From the NCBI GenBank assembly GCA_943788345.1, contig CALSPX010000008.1, positions 61,457 to 125,456 on the forward strand: 64,000 nt of DNA, in the 5' to 3' direction. Under the pieces are notes generated by a model, which saw nothing but the letters and a program-made list of their open reading frames with translations, did no database searches and was not told the DNA's origin. Origin of the DNA: Ascidiaceihabitans sp023955215 (GTDB lineage Bacteria; Pseudomonadota; Alphaproteobacteria; Rhodobacterales; Rhodobacteraceae). Every line of letters starts with the position of its first letter. Position 1 is the stretch's first letter. Of the stretch, positions 8,685 to 17,018 are shown in pieces. The position numbers were made by a program, and so were the translations under genes.

Positions 8685-9590
8685 ATGTACGTAATTTATG
8701 AAAACATCATTACCCACCCCATTTTCTGGGTGTTTATACTGATGACATTGGCCGTTTTGGCAATTCAAAATACGGTCGCTATGAAAGTTGCAGCCCCCAA
8801 GGTTGATAAAAGATGGCTGCGCCAGAACTACGTTATGCTGATCCTTTTGGTCGCAACAACATTGGCTGTATCCGCCACAGTGTTTTACCTGTTCGAGATC
8901 GGGATAAGCGTTGCAGGTTTGGTTAACATTCTGCGTGACAGCGTGAATGATCCCACGACGAAACCCGAAGACTTCCGAAACCTTGGCACCGCAGTCGCCT
9001 TGCTGATGGGTGTTTTGGCTGCATCTGCTACCATCTTCTTTTCAATCATACGCGTATGGATGAACGAGCGCACGGCATCAGCAGCCGAAGAGGCGCTGTT
9101 CAATGACAAGATCAACGCCGCCGTTTCTGACCTGCACGCTCAAAGGCAAATCACGAAGTGGGATACAGACGATAAAGCACAAACAGGCTGGGAAGACGAC
9201 GTCACCCGCCGCAATGGCGCGATTGATCGCCTGCTTGGCCTCGCCAAAGAAGAACCACCTTCCGCCCCACGCATCGCACGGATGCTGTCGGTCTATGTCA
9301 AAGAACTGTCACGGGAATACCCCGAAAAAACGCCGCCCAAATCTGAAGATCCGAAAGTTCTGCGGAAATGGGCCCATGACCTGAAACTTGCACGGCCTGA
9401 CATTCAAAATGCTGTTCAAGTCTTGGGAAAGCTGCGCAAGGAATCTGGGCTGGCCTTAGAGGATGGGGAAATCGACCTGTCAGAGACAAACCTGCAAGGC
9501 TTTGATCTTTCTGACCTCAACCTTGAAAAGGTCTCGTTTTCAAAAGCACAGTTGCAGGGGGCACGCCTTTCAAACCAAGAACGGCTATGA
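8685..9590 (+). CDS. Membrane protein with short C-terminal pentapeptide-repeat stretch
   Basis: Function not recognised. The 301-aa protein has three hydrophobic segments, at about residues 12-32, 48-70 and 103-122. A soluble, charged region follows (about 125-255). Near the end a run of pentapeptide-type units appears (IDLSETNLQGFDLSDLNLEK, then VSFSKAQLQGARL, about 262-295), after which the protein stops. Pentapeptide domains are normally longer, so the C-terminus looks short. The start is ATG at 8685 with weak purine-rich sequence upstream. It stands alone between the divergent yajC operon and serS. Confidence 0.75.
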   Translation: MYVIYENIITHPIFWVFILMTLAVLAIQNTVAMKVAAPKVDKRWLRQNYVMLILLVATTLAVSATVFYLFEIGISVAGLVNILRDSVNDPTTKPEDFRNLGTAVALLMGVLAASATIFFSIIRVWMNERTASAAEEALFNDKINAAVSDLHAQRQITKWDTDDKAQTGWEDDVTRRNGAIDRLLGLAKEEPPSAPRIARMLSVYVKELSREYPEKTPPKSEDPKVLRKWAHDLKLARPDIQNAVQVLGKLRKESGLALEDGEIDLSETNLQGFDLSDLNLEKVSFSKAQLQGARLSNQERL

Positions 9591-9692
9591 TCCCGACGCC
9601 CCCTAAAAACCCCATCTAGCCCCCCACCCCACATTCAGGCATAAGCCCCCTGAAACAGAGATACGACTCGACCACACATAGGACCAAAGCCC

Positions 9693-10985
9693 ATGCATGA
9701 TATCAAAGCCATCCGCGAAAACCCTGCTGCTTTTGACGCCGCTCTTGCGCGCCGTGGGGACGCGCATGTCTCTGCTTCTTTGTTGGCTTTGGATGAATCG
9801 CGCCGCGCCAAAATCTTGGCCGCCGAAAATGCCCAAGCGGATCAGAACAAAGCGTCTAAAGAAGTTGGCGCTGCCAAGGGTCGCGGCGATGACGCGGAAT
9901 TTGAACGCCTGCGTGCGCTTGTTGGCGAGAAAAAAGCCGAAGTGGCCGCCATGCGTGAAGAGGCCAATGCACTTGATACGCAGTTGAACGAGGCGCTGGC
10001 CTATATCCCCAACCTTCCGGCTGCCGATGTGCCTGATGGTGCGGATGAAGATGACAATGTCGAAGTCAGCACATGGGGCACGCCCCCAACCTTTGATTTC
10101 ACCCCGAAAGAGCATTTTGAAATCGCAGCCGTTGGCGCGGCGATGGATTTTGAAACCGGTGCCAAATTGTCTGGCAGCCGTTTTGTTGTGCTTAAGGGCG
10201 CAGTTGCACGTGTGCACCGCGCATTGGCCCAGTTCATGATCGACACCCACGTCGATGAAAATGGCCTAACCGAATACAACACCCCTGTTTTGGTACGCGA
10301 CGAGGCCATGCACGGCACTGACAAGCTGCCGAAATTTGGTGAAGACAGCTATCAAACCACAAACGGTTGGTGGTTGGTTCCAACCGCTGAGGTGCCTTTG
10401 ACGTATTCCGTGTCCGGTGACGTGCTGGAAGAGGCCGCGTTGCCAATCCGCATGACCGCTCACACGCTTTGCTTCCGTTCAGAAGCAGGTTCTGCGGGTC
10501 GTGACACATCCGGCATGCTGCGCCAGCATCAGTTCGAAAAGGTTGAGATGGTATCTGTCACCCTGCCCGACGACAGCGCCGCTGAGCAAAAGCGCATGTT
10601 GCGCTGTGCTGAAGATTTGTTGGAGCGCCTGAATGTTCCCTACCGTACTGTTGAATTGTGCACCGGTGACATGGGGTTTGGCGCGGTCCGCACCTATGAC
10701 ATCGAAGCATGGTTGCCCGGTCAGGATGCCTACCGCGAGATTTCATCTGTGTCCTCAACAGGTGAGTTCCAAGCCCGCCGCATGAACGCCCGTTACAAAC
10801 CAGCGGACGGTGGTAAGCCACAATTCGTTCACACATTGAACGGCTCTGGTTTGGCTGTGGGTCGTTGCCTGATTGCTGTGCTTGAGAACGGACAAAAAGC
10901 GGACGGCTCGATTGTATTGCCTGACGTGTTGGCCCCCTACCTTGGTGGCAAAACAACAATCAGCGCTGAAGGGGTGCTGGGTTAA
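9693..10985 (+). CDS. serS: Serine--tRNA ligase
   Basis: Charges tRNA-Ser (and tRNA-Sec where present) with serine. The 430-aa length is standard. An N-terminal coiled-coil arm (about residues 25-100, rich in Ala, Glu, Lys and Arg) precedes the class II catalytic core. Motif 2 is FRSEAGSAGRDTSGMLRQHQ (about 268-287) and motif 3 is HTLNGSGLAVGRCLIAVLEN (about 380-399). The start is MHDIKAIRENP, the usual SerRS N-terminus. Confidence 0.98.
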   Translation: MHDIKAIRENPAAFDAALARRGDAHVSASLLALDESRRAKILAAENAQADQNKASKEVGAAKGRGDDAEFERLRALVGEKKAEVAAMREEANALDTQLNEALAYIPNLPAADVPDGADEDDNVEVSTWGTPPTFDFTPKEHFEIAAVGAAMDFETGAKLSGSRFVVLKGAVARVHRALAQFMIDTHVDENGLTEYNTPVLVRDEAMHGTDKLPKFGEDSYQTTNGWWLVPTAEVPLTYSVSGDVLEEAALPIRMTAHTLCFRSEAGSAGRDTSGMLRQHQFEKVEMVSVTLPDDSAAEQKRMLRCAEDLLERLNVPYRTVELCTGDMGFGAVRTYDIEAWLPGQDAYREISSVSSTGEFQARRMNARYKPADGGKPQFVHTLNGSGLAVGRCLIAVLENGQKADGSIVLPDVLAPYLGGKTTISAEGVLG

Positions 10986-11003
10986 TCGCCCAGCCCTACT
11001 TTT

Positions 11004-12092
11004 CTAGAAAATCTTGTGCAGGCTTTTGGGCCTGTACGCGGCCAACGTATTCACGCGCTTGCGTGCCGATGGGTGCAGTTCCCAATCGGACACCGGCCCC
11101 TCCCGCCACTTCTTGAACAGCTTGCGCTTCTTCGTGAGCCGATCAAGCGGGTACAATGGGTTTGATGGCGTTGGAGGAAACTTGACCCCGCGTTTCAATT
11201 TCAGCCCCTCGGCCCCGTCCAACATCCACTCAAGCGCTATGGACGACAACGGCTGTTCCGTGGCACTGCCACCAATCACGCCATGGTCCCCAGTGAACCA
11301 CATCTGCTGGAATGGCCGGTTGGCACTGACATCGCCATTGTTGAGGCCGTTCTTTAACCCCTGCTTGTCCAGATTGTCCCATTTCGCGGGTACATAAAAC
11401 ACCCGCTGCTCATCAATCGCCAAAGCGTGCCGTGCACTTTTGACCAGGCTAGAGAGCGCCATGTCGTGAAATTTATATTGGCTGTTCCACGCCGTCGCTA
11501 AGGGGCCCAAAAGCGAAGGCGGCATGCCACGTGCGCCGACAGTGTCAAACACACCGACATAGGCGATCTTCACCATTGCGCCGCTTCCCCGCCAATCAGC
11601 ATCTTTGACAGAGGTTGCAAACCGCGGGGACAAGCGTTTTCGTTCTGCCATGATATGCGGCTTGTCGGGACTATTTTGGCTGCCTTTACGACGATACAAT
11701 TTAAACGCTTCATTGATCCGTTCGGGTGTTGGATTGTCGATCATCCCACACTTACGGATCATGCCCGCAACAGACCTCGCCGTATAAGCTCCACGAGAGA
11801 ACCCAAACAGATAAATCTCGTCGTTTGCTTGATAGGCTTGGCAGAGGAACTGATAGGCTTGTTTGACTTTGCCATCCAAACCCCAACCGAAAATGCCACC
11901 GCCCCATTTATTAAAGAACTTTTTAAGGCTGCCATCAAAACGATCATCTGTACCGATTCCGGCAAAATATGCGCAGACTTGCCCTTTGGATGGATCGTTC
12001 AGCAGTGCGCCTTGTAGCTTATGAATGCTGGTGGGTTCGTCGAGGTCAGGGGAATTCCATGTTCCATCACAGAAAATAGCAATGCGTGTCAT
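11004..12092 (-). CDS. DUF2235 domain alpha/beta-hydrolase-like protein
   Basis: A 362-aa soluble protein of the DUF2235 family. It begins IAIFCDGTWNSPDLDEPT and carries the nucleophile-elbow-type motif GFSRGAYTARSVAGMIRKCG near residues 97-116, with the serine in GFSRG. Some DUF2235 proteins are type VI secretion phospholipases (Tle1-like). No vgrG, PAAR or immunity gene sits next to it here, so a secreted-effector role is unsupported. It is convergent with serS and divergent from the TspO-like gene. Confidence 0.8.
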   Translation of the reverse strand: MTRIAIFCDGTWNSPDLDEPTSIHKLQGALLNDPSKGQVCAYFAGIGTDDRFDGSLKKFFNKWGGGIFGWGLDGKVKQAYQFLCQAYQANDEIYLFGFSRGAYTARSVAGMIRKCGMIDNPTPERINEAFKLYRRKGSQNSPDKPHIMAERKRLSPRFATSVKDADWRGSGAMVKIAYVGVFDTVGARGMPPSLLGPLATAWNSQYKFHDMALSSLVKSARHALAIDEQRVFYVPAKWDNLDKQGLKNGLNNGDVSANRPFQQMWFTGDHGVIGGSATEQPLSSIALEWMLDGAEGLKLKRGVKFPPTPSNPLYPLDRLTKKRKLFKKWREGPVSDWELHPSARKRVNTLAAYRPKSLHKIF

Positions 12093-12207
12093 CGTTGGTC
12101 CCCCCAGTAAAATAGTCTATGCTACCATTGATAGTAGGGAGGCAGCGCTAGATGTAAATGCGGGTTTCCCATACCTATCTGCCACTTTAGCCAATGGAGC
12201 TTGCCTT

Positions 12208-12906
12208 ATGTCAAAGTCACTCGCGTTCCTGATCCTTGTCGCCAGCATCGCGTTTGCGGGCTCTCCGCTTTGGGTGCCTGAATTTGGCGGCTTCGAAGCC
12301 GATCAGTTCCCTATTCCTCAACTGAACGCTGCGGTTCAGCCTGCAGGCTACGCCTTTGCAATCTGGGGCCCAATCTTTACGTGGCTTGTGGTCGCAGCCG
12401 TCTATGGTCTTTGGAAGCGCGCCACTGCGTCTACATGGTCCGCTATGCGCCCTGCCTTGCTGGTCTCACTTGCCATTGGTGCCGCATGGCTGCCTGTTGC
12501 CAGCCTTAGCCCTGTATGGGCGGCAATCCTTATCTGGTTGATGTTAATCCCATCCGTGGTGGCGTTGTTCCGTAGCCCACGTGAGGATCAAGTGTGGGCC
12601 AGTTGGCCTATCGGTCTTTATGCAGGTTGGTTAAGTGCCGCTAGCTTTGCCGCCATCGGCCTACTGTTGGGGGGATACGGATGGACCAGCGAACTAGCCG
12701 CGGCAATGATCTGCGTGAGCCTTGCCAGTATCTTGGGCTTTGCCATCCAGTGGCGTTTGGGCCGTGCTCCAACCTATGGGATTTCCGTCATCTGGGCGCT
12801 GATCGCCATTGCGGTGGCCAACGATTTTGCTTTGGACAGCGTTGCACCAGTTGCTATCACGGGTGCCATTGCAATGCTTTGGCCCATTTACAGAACACGG
12901 GGCTAA
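12208..12906 (+). CDS. TspO/MBR-like (tryptophan-rich sensory protein type) membrane protein
   Basis: A 232-aa membrane protein with about seven hydrophobic segments and many tryptophans. QPAGYAFAIWGPIFTWLV (about residues 46-63) resembles the bacterial tryptophan-rich sensory protein family. That family may bind tetrapyrroles, but its role is unclear. I chose the ATG at 12208 because GGAG stands about 8 bases upstream and a signal-like hydrophobic N-terminus follows. The frame extends to 12025 but would overlap the DUF2235 gene. It ends 25 bases before a strong hairpin. Confidence 0.72.
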   Translation: MSKSLAFLILVASIAFAGSPLWVPEFGGFEADQFPIPQLNAAVQPAGYAFAIWGPIFTWLVVAAVYGLWKRATASTWSAMRPALLVSLAIGAAWLPVASLSPVWAAILIWLMLIPSVVALFRSPREDQVWASWPIGLYAGWLSAASFAAIGLLLGGYGWTSELAAAMICVSLASILGFAIQWRLGRAPTYGISVIWALIAIAVANDFALDSVAPVAITGAIAMLWPIYRTRG

Positions 12907-12930
12907 GACCAACTCAGAAATTCAGCGTTA

Positions 12931-12972
12931 CTAAAAGAAAAAGCAGGCAAATTGCCTGCTTCTTCTTTTAGT
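12931..12972. terminator. Bidirectional terminator between TspO-like gene and der
   Basis: A long near-perfect inverted repeat: CTAAAAGAAAAAGCAGGCAA pairs with TTGCCTGCTTCTTCTTTTAG. The GC-rich core is flanked by A- and T-rich arms, so it can terminate transcription in both directions. It lies between two convergent genes. Confidence 0.88.
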
Positions 12973-13003
12973 ATTTTAGCAAGTTGCAGCGTTAGGCAAA
13001 TGC

Positions 13004-14482
13004 CTACTTACGCTTGCCACCCTCGAACTTGCGTCCATCGGTGTGTTTGCGCAATTTAGAAGGCGGAGCCTTCTTGCGACCTTTGTAAGGGTTCGCTTCA
13101 TTCTGACCGCGCATATACAGACGAATCGGTGTGCCCGGCATGTCAAAGTCGACGCGCAGACCATTCACCAAATAACGGGAGTAACTTTCTGGCACTTTGT
13201 CAGGATGCGAACACATCACAACAAAACCCGGAGGACGTGTTTTTGCTTGGGTCATGTAGCGCAGTTTGATGCGCTTGCCTTGTGGCGCGGGGGGCGGGTG
13301 TGCCTCCACCTGACCAGCAAGCCAGCGGTTCAGCTGCGCAGTTGTGATACGACGGTTCCAGACCTCATAGGCCTTCATGATCGCCTCGTTCAGGCGATCC
13401 AAACCACGACCGGTTTTCGCAGAGACCGTAATCAGTGGCGCACCGCGCAACTGTGGTAACAGACGTTCAAAGCTTTCTTTGAGGTCTTTCAGCTTGGATT
13501 GTTTTTCGTCCTCGATGTCCCATTTGTTCACCGCGATAATCACCGCGCGACCTTCACGTTCGGCCAAATCGGCGAGACGAAGATCTTGTTGCTCAAACGG
13601 GATCGCGGCGTCCAAAAGAACCACAACGACCTCAGCGAATTTAACAGCCCGTAGACCATCACCAACGCTTAGTTTTTCTAGCTTTTCCTGAACCTTGGCC
13701 TTTTTGCGCATACCGGCGGTATCAAAGATACGCATCGGCGTGCCGTTCCAGTCAATGCGCAAGGAAATCGCATCACGTGTGATCCCTGCCTCTGGTCCGG
13801 TCAAAAGGCGCTCTTCGCCCAAGATTTGGTTGATCAGCGTTGATTTACCCGCGTTCGGACGTCCAACAACGGCAACCTGCAAAGGTTTCGCATTTGTCGG
13901 AACTGGAACCGCGCCCAAGCCATCTTCGTCTTCATCCAAAGTCACGTCCACCTCTGGGGTGTCGTCCTTTTCAGCAAGCAGATCAAATTGGTCAGAAATC
14001 GGCATCAAGTGTGTGTAAAGATCGTTCAGACCTTCACCGTGCTCCGCAGACAGGCGGATCGGTTCGCCAAGACCCAAAGAATAAGCCTCGATCACACCAG
14101 CATCCGCAGCAGAGCCTTCACCTTTGTTGGCGGCCAAGATCACGTGATCGGCTTTTTTACGCAGGATTTCAGCAAAAACTTGGTCCGTCGGTGTCACGCC
14201 GACGCGCGCATCGATCATGAACAAGCAAACATCGGCCATTTCCACGGCCCGTTCTGTCAGCTTGCGCATACGTCCTTGAAGGGATTCATCGGTCGCTTCT
14301 TCCAAACCGGCGGTGTCGATTACTGTAAAACGCAAATCGGCAAGACGCGCTGCGCCTTCACGCAAATCGCGAGTCACCCCTGGTTGATCATCGACCAAGG
14401 CCAGACGTTTACCGACTAATCGGTTGAAAAGCGTAGATTTGCCGACATTAGGACGGCCCACGATGGCAAGGGTAAAGGACAT
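13004..14482 (-). CDS. der: Ribosome biogenesis GTPase Der (EngA)
   Basis: An essential tandem-GTPase protein needed for 50S subunit maturation. The 492 aa contain two G domains with P-loops GRPNVGKST (about residues 8-16) and GRPNAGKST (about 207-215). The second-domain NKWD motif is in AVNKWDIEDEK, and a C-terminal KH-like domain is followed by a basic tail. The acidic linker between domains is rich in Asp and Glu. It follows bamB in the conserved YfgM-bamB-der order. Confidence 0.97.
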   Translation of the reverse strand: MSFTLAIVGRPNVGKSTLFNRLVGKRLALVDDQPGVTRDLREGAARLADLRFTVIDTAGLEEATDESLQGRMRKLTERAVEMADVCLFMIDARVGVTPTDQVFAEILRKKADHVILAANKGEGSAADAGVIEAYSLGLGEPIRLSAEHGEGLNDLYTHLMPISDQFDLLAEKDDTPEVDVTLDEDEDGLGAVPVPTNAKPLQVAVVGRPNAGKSTLINQILGEERLLTGPEAGITRDAISLRIDWNGTPMRIFDTAGMRKKAKVQEKLEKLSVGDGLRAVKFAEVVVVLLDAAIPFEQQDLRLADLAEREGRAVIIAVNKWDIEDEKQSKLKDLKESFERLLPQLRGAPLITVSAKTGRGLDRLNEAIMKAYEVWNRRITTAQLNRWLAGQVEAHPPPAPQGKRIKLRYMTQAKTRPPGFVVMCSHPDKVPESYSRYLVNGLRVDFDMPGTPIRLYMRGQNEANPYKGRKKAPPSKLRKHTDGRKFEGGKRK

Positions 14483-14532
14483 GTCATCCGCTCCGGATAA
14501 GGTACAAGCGCGTCCTCTAGACTATATCGCGC

Positions 14533-15897
14533 CTAACGGAAAGCGTGCAATTGCCCTTTGCCACTCACAACGTACAAAGTTCCACCTGCAACAACCGGTG
14601 CAGTTGTCGCACCACCCGGAACATCCACACTGCCAATCAGGCTACCGTCTGTCGGATCAAAGCTGCGCAACTTACCATCGCTTGATGTCACGACAATGCG
14701 GTTGCCAGCCAAGATTGGCCCGTGGTGGGTGAATACCTTCGCAATTTTACGTGGGCGGTCTTTGACAAAGTTTGGCAATTTATAACCCCAAATCTTTGAT
14801 CCATCACTTGCATCCAAACGTACCAATTCATTGCGATCAGTGATCGAAAAAATGCTGTCACCCGCAGGCCAAACCGGCCCAACAGCGCCCTCGTTGATTG
14901 TCCAAAGGCGAGAACCACTTTCGGCATTTACCGCAATCGTTCTGCCCGCTTGGCTGCCTGCATAAAGCACACCGTTGCTAACCACAGGCGATCCCGTCAC
15001 ATCATCCACTTTAGACAACGCGCGTCCTGCACGTTGGCCCAACACAGATGCATCCCAACGGCGCAAACCACCGCGGCGGAATACACCCTGCAACTCGCCA
15101 GATCCAAAAGCAAAGACCGCAAGTTCGCTCGTCACGACAGGTGCCGGTGCACCCAAAACGTTTGAAACCGATGTTGAACCGCCGATTTGCCATGCCACAC
15201 GACCAGTATCTGCTTCGATAGCCCAGCCGGTGTCATCACCAGAGACAACATAAACGAGATTGCCGTGTATGGTCGGTTGTCCAGATCCTGTTGCATTTAG
15301 TTTTTGCGTCCAGCGTACACCGCCAGTTTTAGCATCAAGCGACACCAATTCGCCAAACCCTGTTGAAACATAGACCGAACCGTTGTGAACGGCCACGCCG
15401 CCGCCTGTAGCGTCGCCTGCCCCGTCGCGTTCTGAGCGAATGTCCGTTGTCCAGACTTGAGCACCAGAGGTGTTGGTTGCTGTTACGTTTGTGCTGGCGT
15501 CAAGAGTATAGATTAGCCCGCCCGCGACCACCGGATCTGCAGTGATCCGTTGCGTGCGGCTGTCACCTGCCCCGATTTTCGTTGACCAAGCAAGTTGTAG
15601 TGTGCCGGCCAGTGCGGCATTGGAAACGCGGTAATCTTCGGTCCCAATCCCTTGGGCCCATTCGGTATTCGCTACCGGATTGGGCAATGAAATTGCACGT
15701 AACTCATTACCACTTTGCGCAATCACTTCAGCTGCCGCATCAGTAGATTGTAAAACAGATCTGATATCTTCGCGTTTGCCTGGCAAAACAATTTCGGGAT
15801 CTTGGCAGGCCCCCAGCGTCATAACAGCTACAGTACATGCGCCAATTAGCGTCCAAGAACGGCTTGATTTAGCCGGTTTTTCCAACTGAAATGTCAT
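14533..15897 (-). CDS. bamB: BamB-like PQQ/beta-propeller lipoprotein
   Basis: A probable outer-membrane assembly lipoprotein of the BAM complex. The 454-aa protein has a signal sequence ending in a lipobox, MTLGACQDPE, with Cys near residue 30. A series of PQQ-like beta-propeller blades follows, for example VYVSTGFGELVSLDAKTG and LYAGSQAGRTIAVNAESG. BamB is about 390 aa in enterics. The longer N-terminal region here is normal for alphaproteobacterial versions as far as I know. It lies 50 bases upstream of der and downstream of the YfgM-like gene, as in the classic gene order. Confidence 0.88.
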   Translation of the reverse strand: MTFQLEKPAKSSRSWTLIGACTVAVMTLGACQDPEIVLPGKREDIRSVLQSTDAAAEVIAQSGNELRAISLPNPVANTEWAQGIGTEDYRVSNAALAGTLQLAWSTKIGAGDSRTQRITADPVVAGGLIYTLDASTNVTATNTSGAQVWTTDIRSERDGAGDATGGGVAVHNGSVYVSTGFGELVSLDAKTGGVRWTQKLNATGSGQPTIHGNLVYVVSGDDTGWAIEADTGRVAWQIGGSTSVSNVLGAPAPVVTSELAVFAFGSGELQGVFRRGGLRRWDASVLGQRAGRALSKVDDVTGSPVVSNGVLYAGSQAGRTIAVNAESGSRLWTINEGAVGPVWPAGDSIFSITDRNELVRLDASDGSKIWGYKLPNFVKDRPRKIAKVFTHHGPILAGNRIVVTSSDGKLRSFDPTDGSLIGSVDVPGGATTAPVVAGGTLYVVSGKGQLHAFR

Positions 15898-15958
15898 AAC
15901 TCTGCTCGCTTTGTTGCGGTCTTAAAATACCCTTGAGGCCTTGTAGAATATAGAACGG

Positions 15959-16636
15959 TTAATTTCCGGCTGCTGTCAACTGAGTAAGGTCAGGTTCAGC
16001 ACCCAACGCGACCATCAATTGAACAGAGCGTTGCTGTAAATCAGCTGTTGCTTCGGAGTCATCAATAATCCCCTGCAGCACAACCAAAGCGGCTGCGGTG
16101 TCGCCTGCTTCGATATCGATTAGGCCCAACTGCTCTGTCGCCAAAAGACGCAAAGGGTTGCCCGGCTGTGATAATGCTTCGTAACCTGCGCGGCGATCTT
16201 GAATGCTTAAATCTGCTGCAGATAGGCCCAATGCCTTGAACGACGCAATTTGACGATAGATCAAGGGAAGCTCCTGGGCGTTCGCAACACTTTGGAGCGT
16301 CTCGTTCGCCGCAACTGTTTCACCAGCGGAGGATTGTTCTGACGCAGTCATCAGAGAAACGATTGCCCCTGCGCTTGGGTTTTCGACCTCAACCAAGGCC
16401 AAAGCTGTTGCGCGTTCGGCGCTGTCATCTAGCTGCAGGGCGGCGAGCATGCTATCGCCTGTCGCTTGAGCCTGTGCACGTGCCTGGGCCTTGTTGTATT
16501 CAGAATACGCGGCACCGCCCACAATCGCAGCCACGGCCAAAATACCGATCCAGCCGTATTTGCGCAAAGCGGCGTATAGTTTGTCGCGACGGACTTCTTC
16601 GGTGACTTCTTCGATAAAACTATCTGTGTTGCTCAT
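15959..16636 (-). CDS. YfgM-like tetratricopeptide-type membrane-anchored protein
   Basis: A 225-aa protein with an N-terminal cytoplasmic tail (DSFIEEVTEEVRRDKLYAAL), one transmembrane helix (about residues 26-45) and a mostly helical, Ala-rich periplasmic region that fits TPR-like repeats. YfgM is a SecYEG/PpiD-associated chaperone partner in E. coli. I chose the ATG at 16636 (MSNTDSF) because this N-terminus matches the family. The frame also extends to 16675. It is first in the unit with bamB and der. Confidence 0.8.
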   Translation of the reverse strand: MSNTDSFIEEVTEEVRRDKLYAALRKYGWIGILAVAAIVGGAAYSEYNKAQARAQAQATGDSMLAALQLDDSAERATALALVEVENPSAGAIVSLMTASEQSSAGETVAANETLQSVANAQELPLIYRQIASFKALGLSAADLSIQDRRAGYEALSQPGNPLRLLATEQLGLIDIEAGDTAAALVVLQGIIDDSEATADLQQRSVQLMVALGAEPDLTQLTAAGN

Positions 16637-17018
16637 GACGGCCCCCAAGGTGCTGAGGGCCAGTTTCGACCCCACTTTTCCCCCTCATACCGCGCTCAAA
16701 GGGCCAAGCCAAGACCCGAGCACATTCAAAGGCCTATATCAGCTGAAAATCAGCGAAATCAGTATCAGCGACAGTCCTGCAGACCACTGGATAGACGCGG
16801 TCAGATAATTTCGCACAATCATACAATTTATTGCGTTTTCGCCTAAAAACCGCCCGATTGTCGCAATACCCGATGGATAGCTGTGACCTTTGGTCCCTAT
16901 TGTAACGCGCTCAGAGTAGGCGCAGAGTATTTCGAGTCGTTCCGTTGGGCTAACCAAAGGAACGTATCTGTAATGGTTGTGGTTTTTTTGAACGCACAAT
17001 GAATTAACGAGGCAATAC
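16637..17018. other. 382-base intergenic region between YfgM-like gene and RND operon
   Basis: This divergent region must hold promoters for both flanking units. It contains the near-perfect inverted repeat at 16938-16964. A minus-strand frame here (16739-17062) overlaps the start of the RND adaptor gene and has no family character, so I do not call it a gene. Confidence 0.5.
16938..16964. promoter_or_regulatory. Inverted repeat upstream of RND efflux operon (candidate operator)
   Basis: Arms CGTTCCGTTGG (16938-16948) and CCAAAGGAACG (16954-16964) match at 10 of 11 positions with a 5-base spacer. It ends 54 bases before the adaptor start codon. No T-run follows, so a repressor site is more likely than a terminator. 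The regulator is not in this window. Confidence 0.45.

Noticed and set aside
11004..12092. Type VI secretion effector module
   Set aside because: Only the DUF2235 protein is present. No vgrG, PAAR, adaptor or immunity gene was found nearby.
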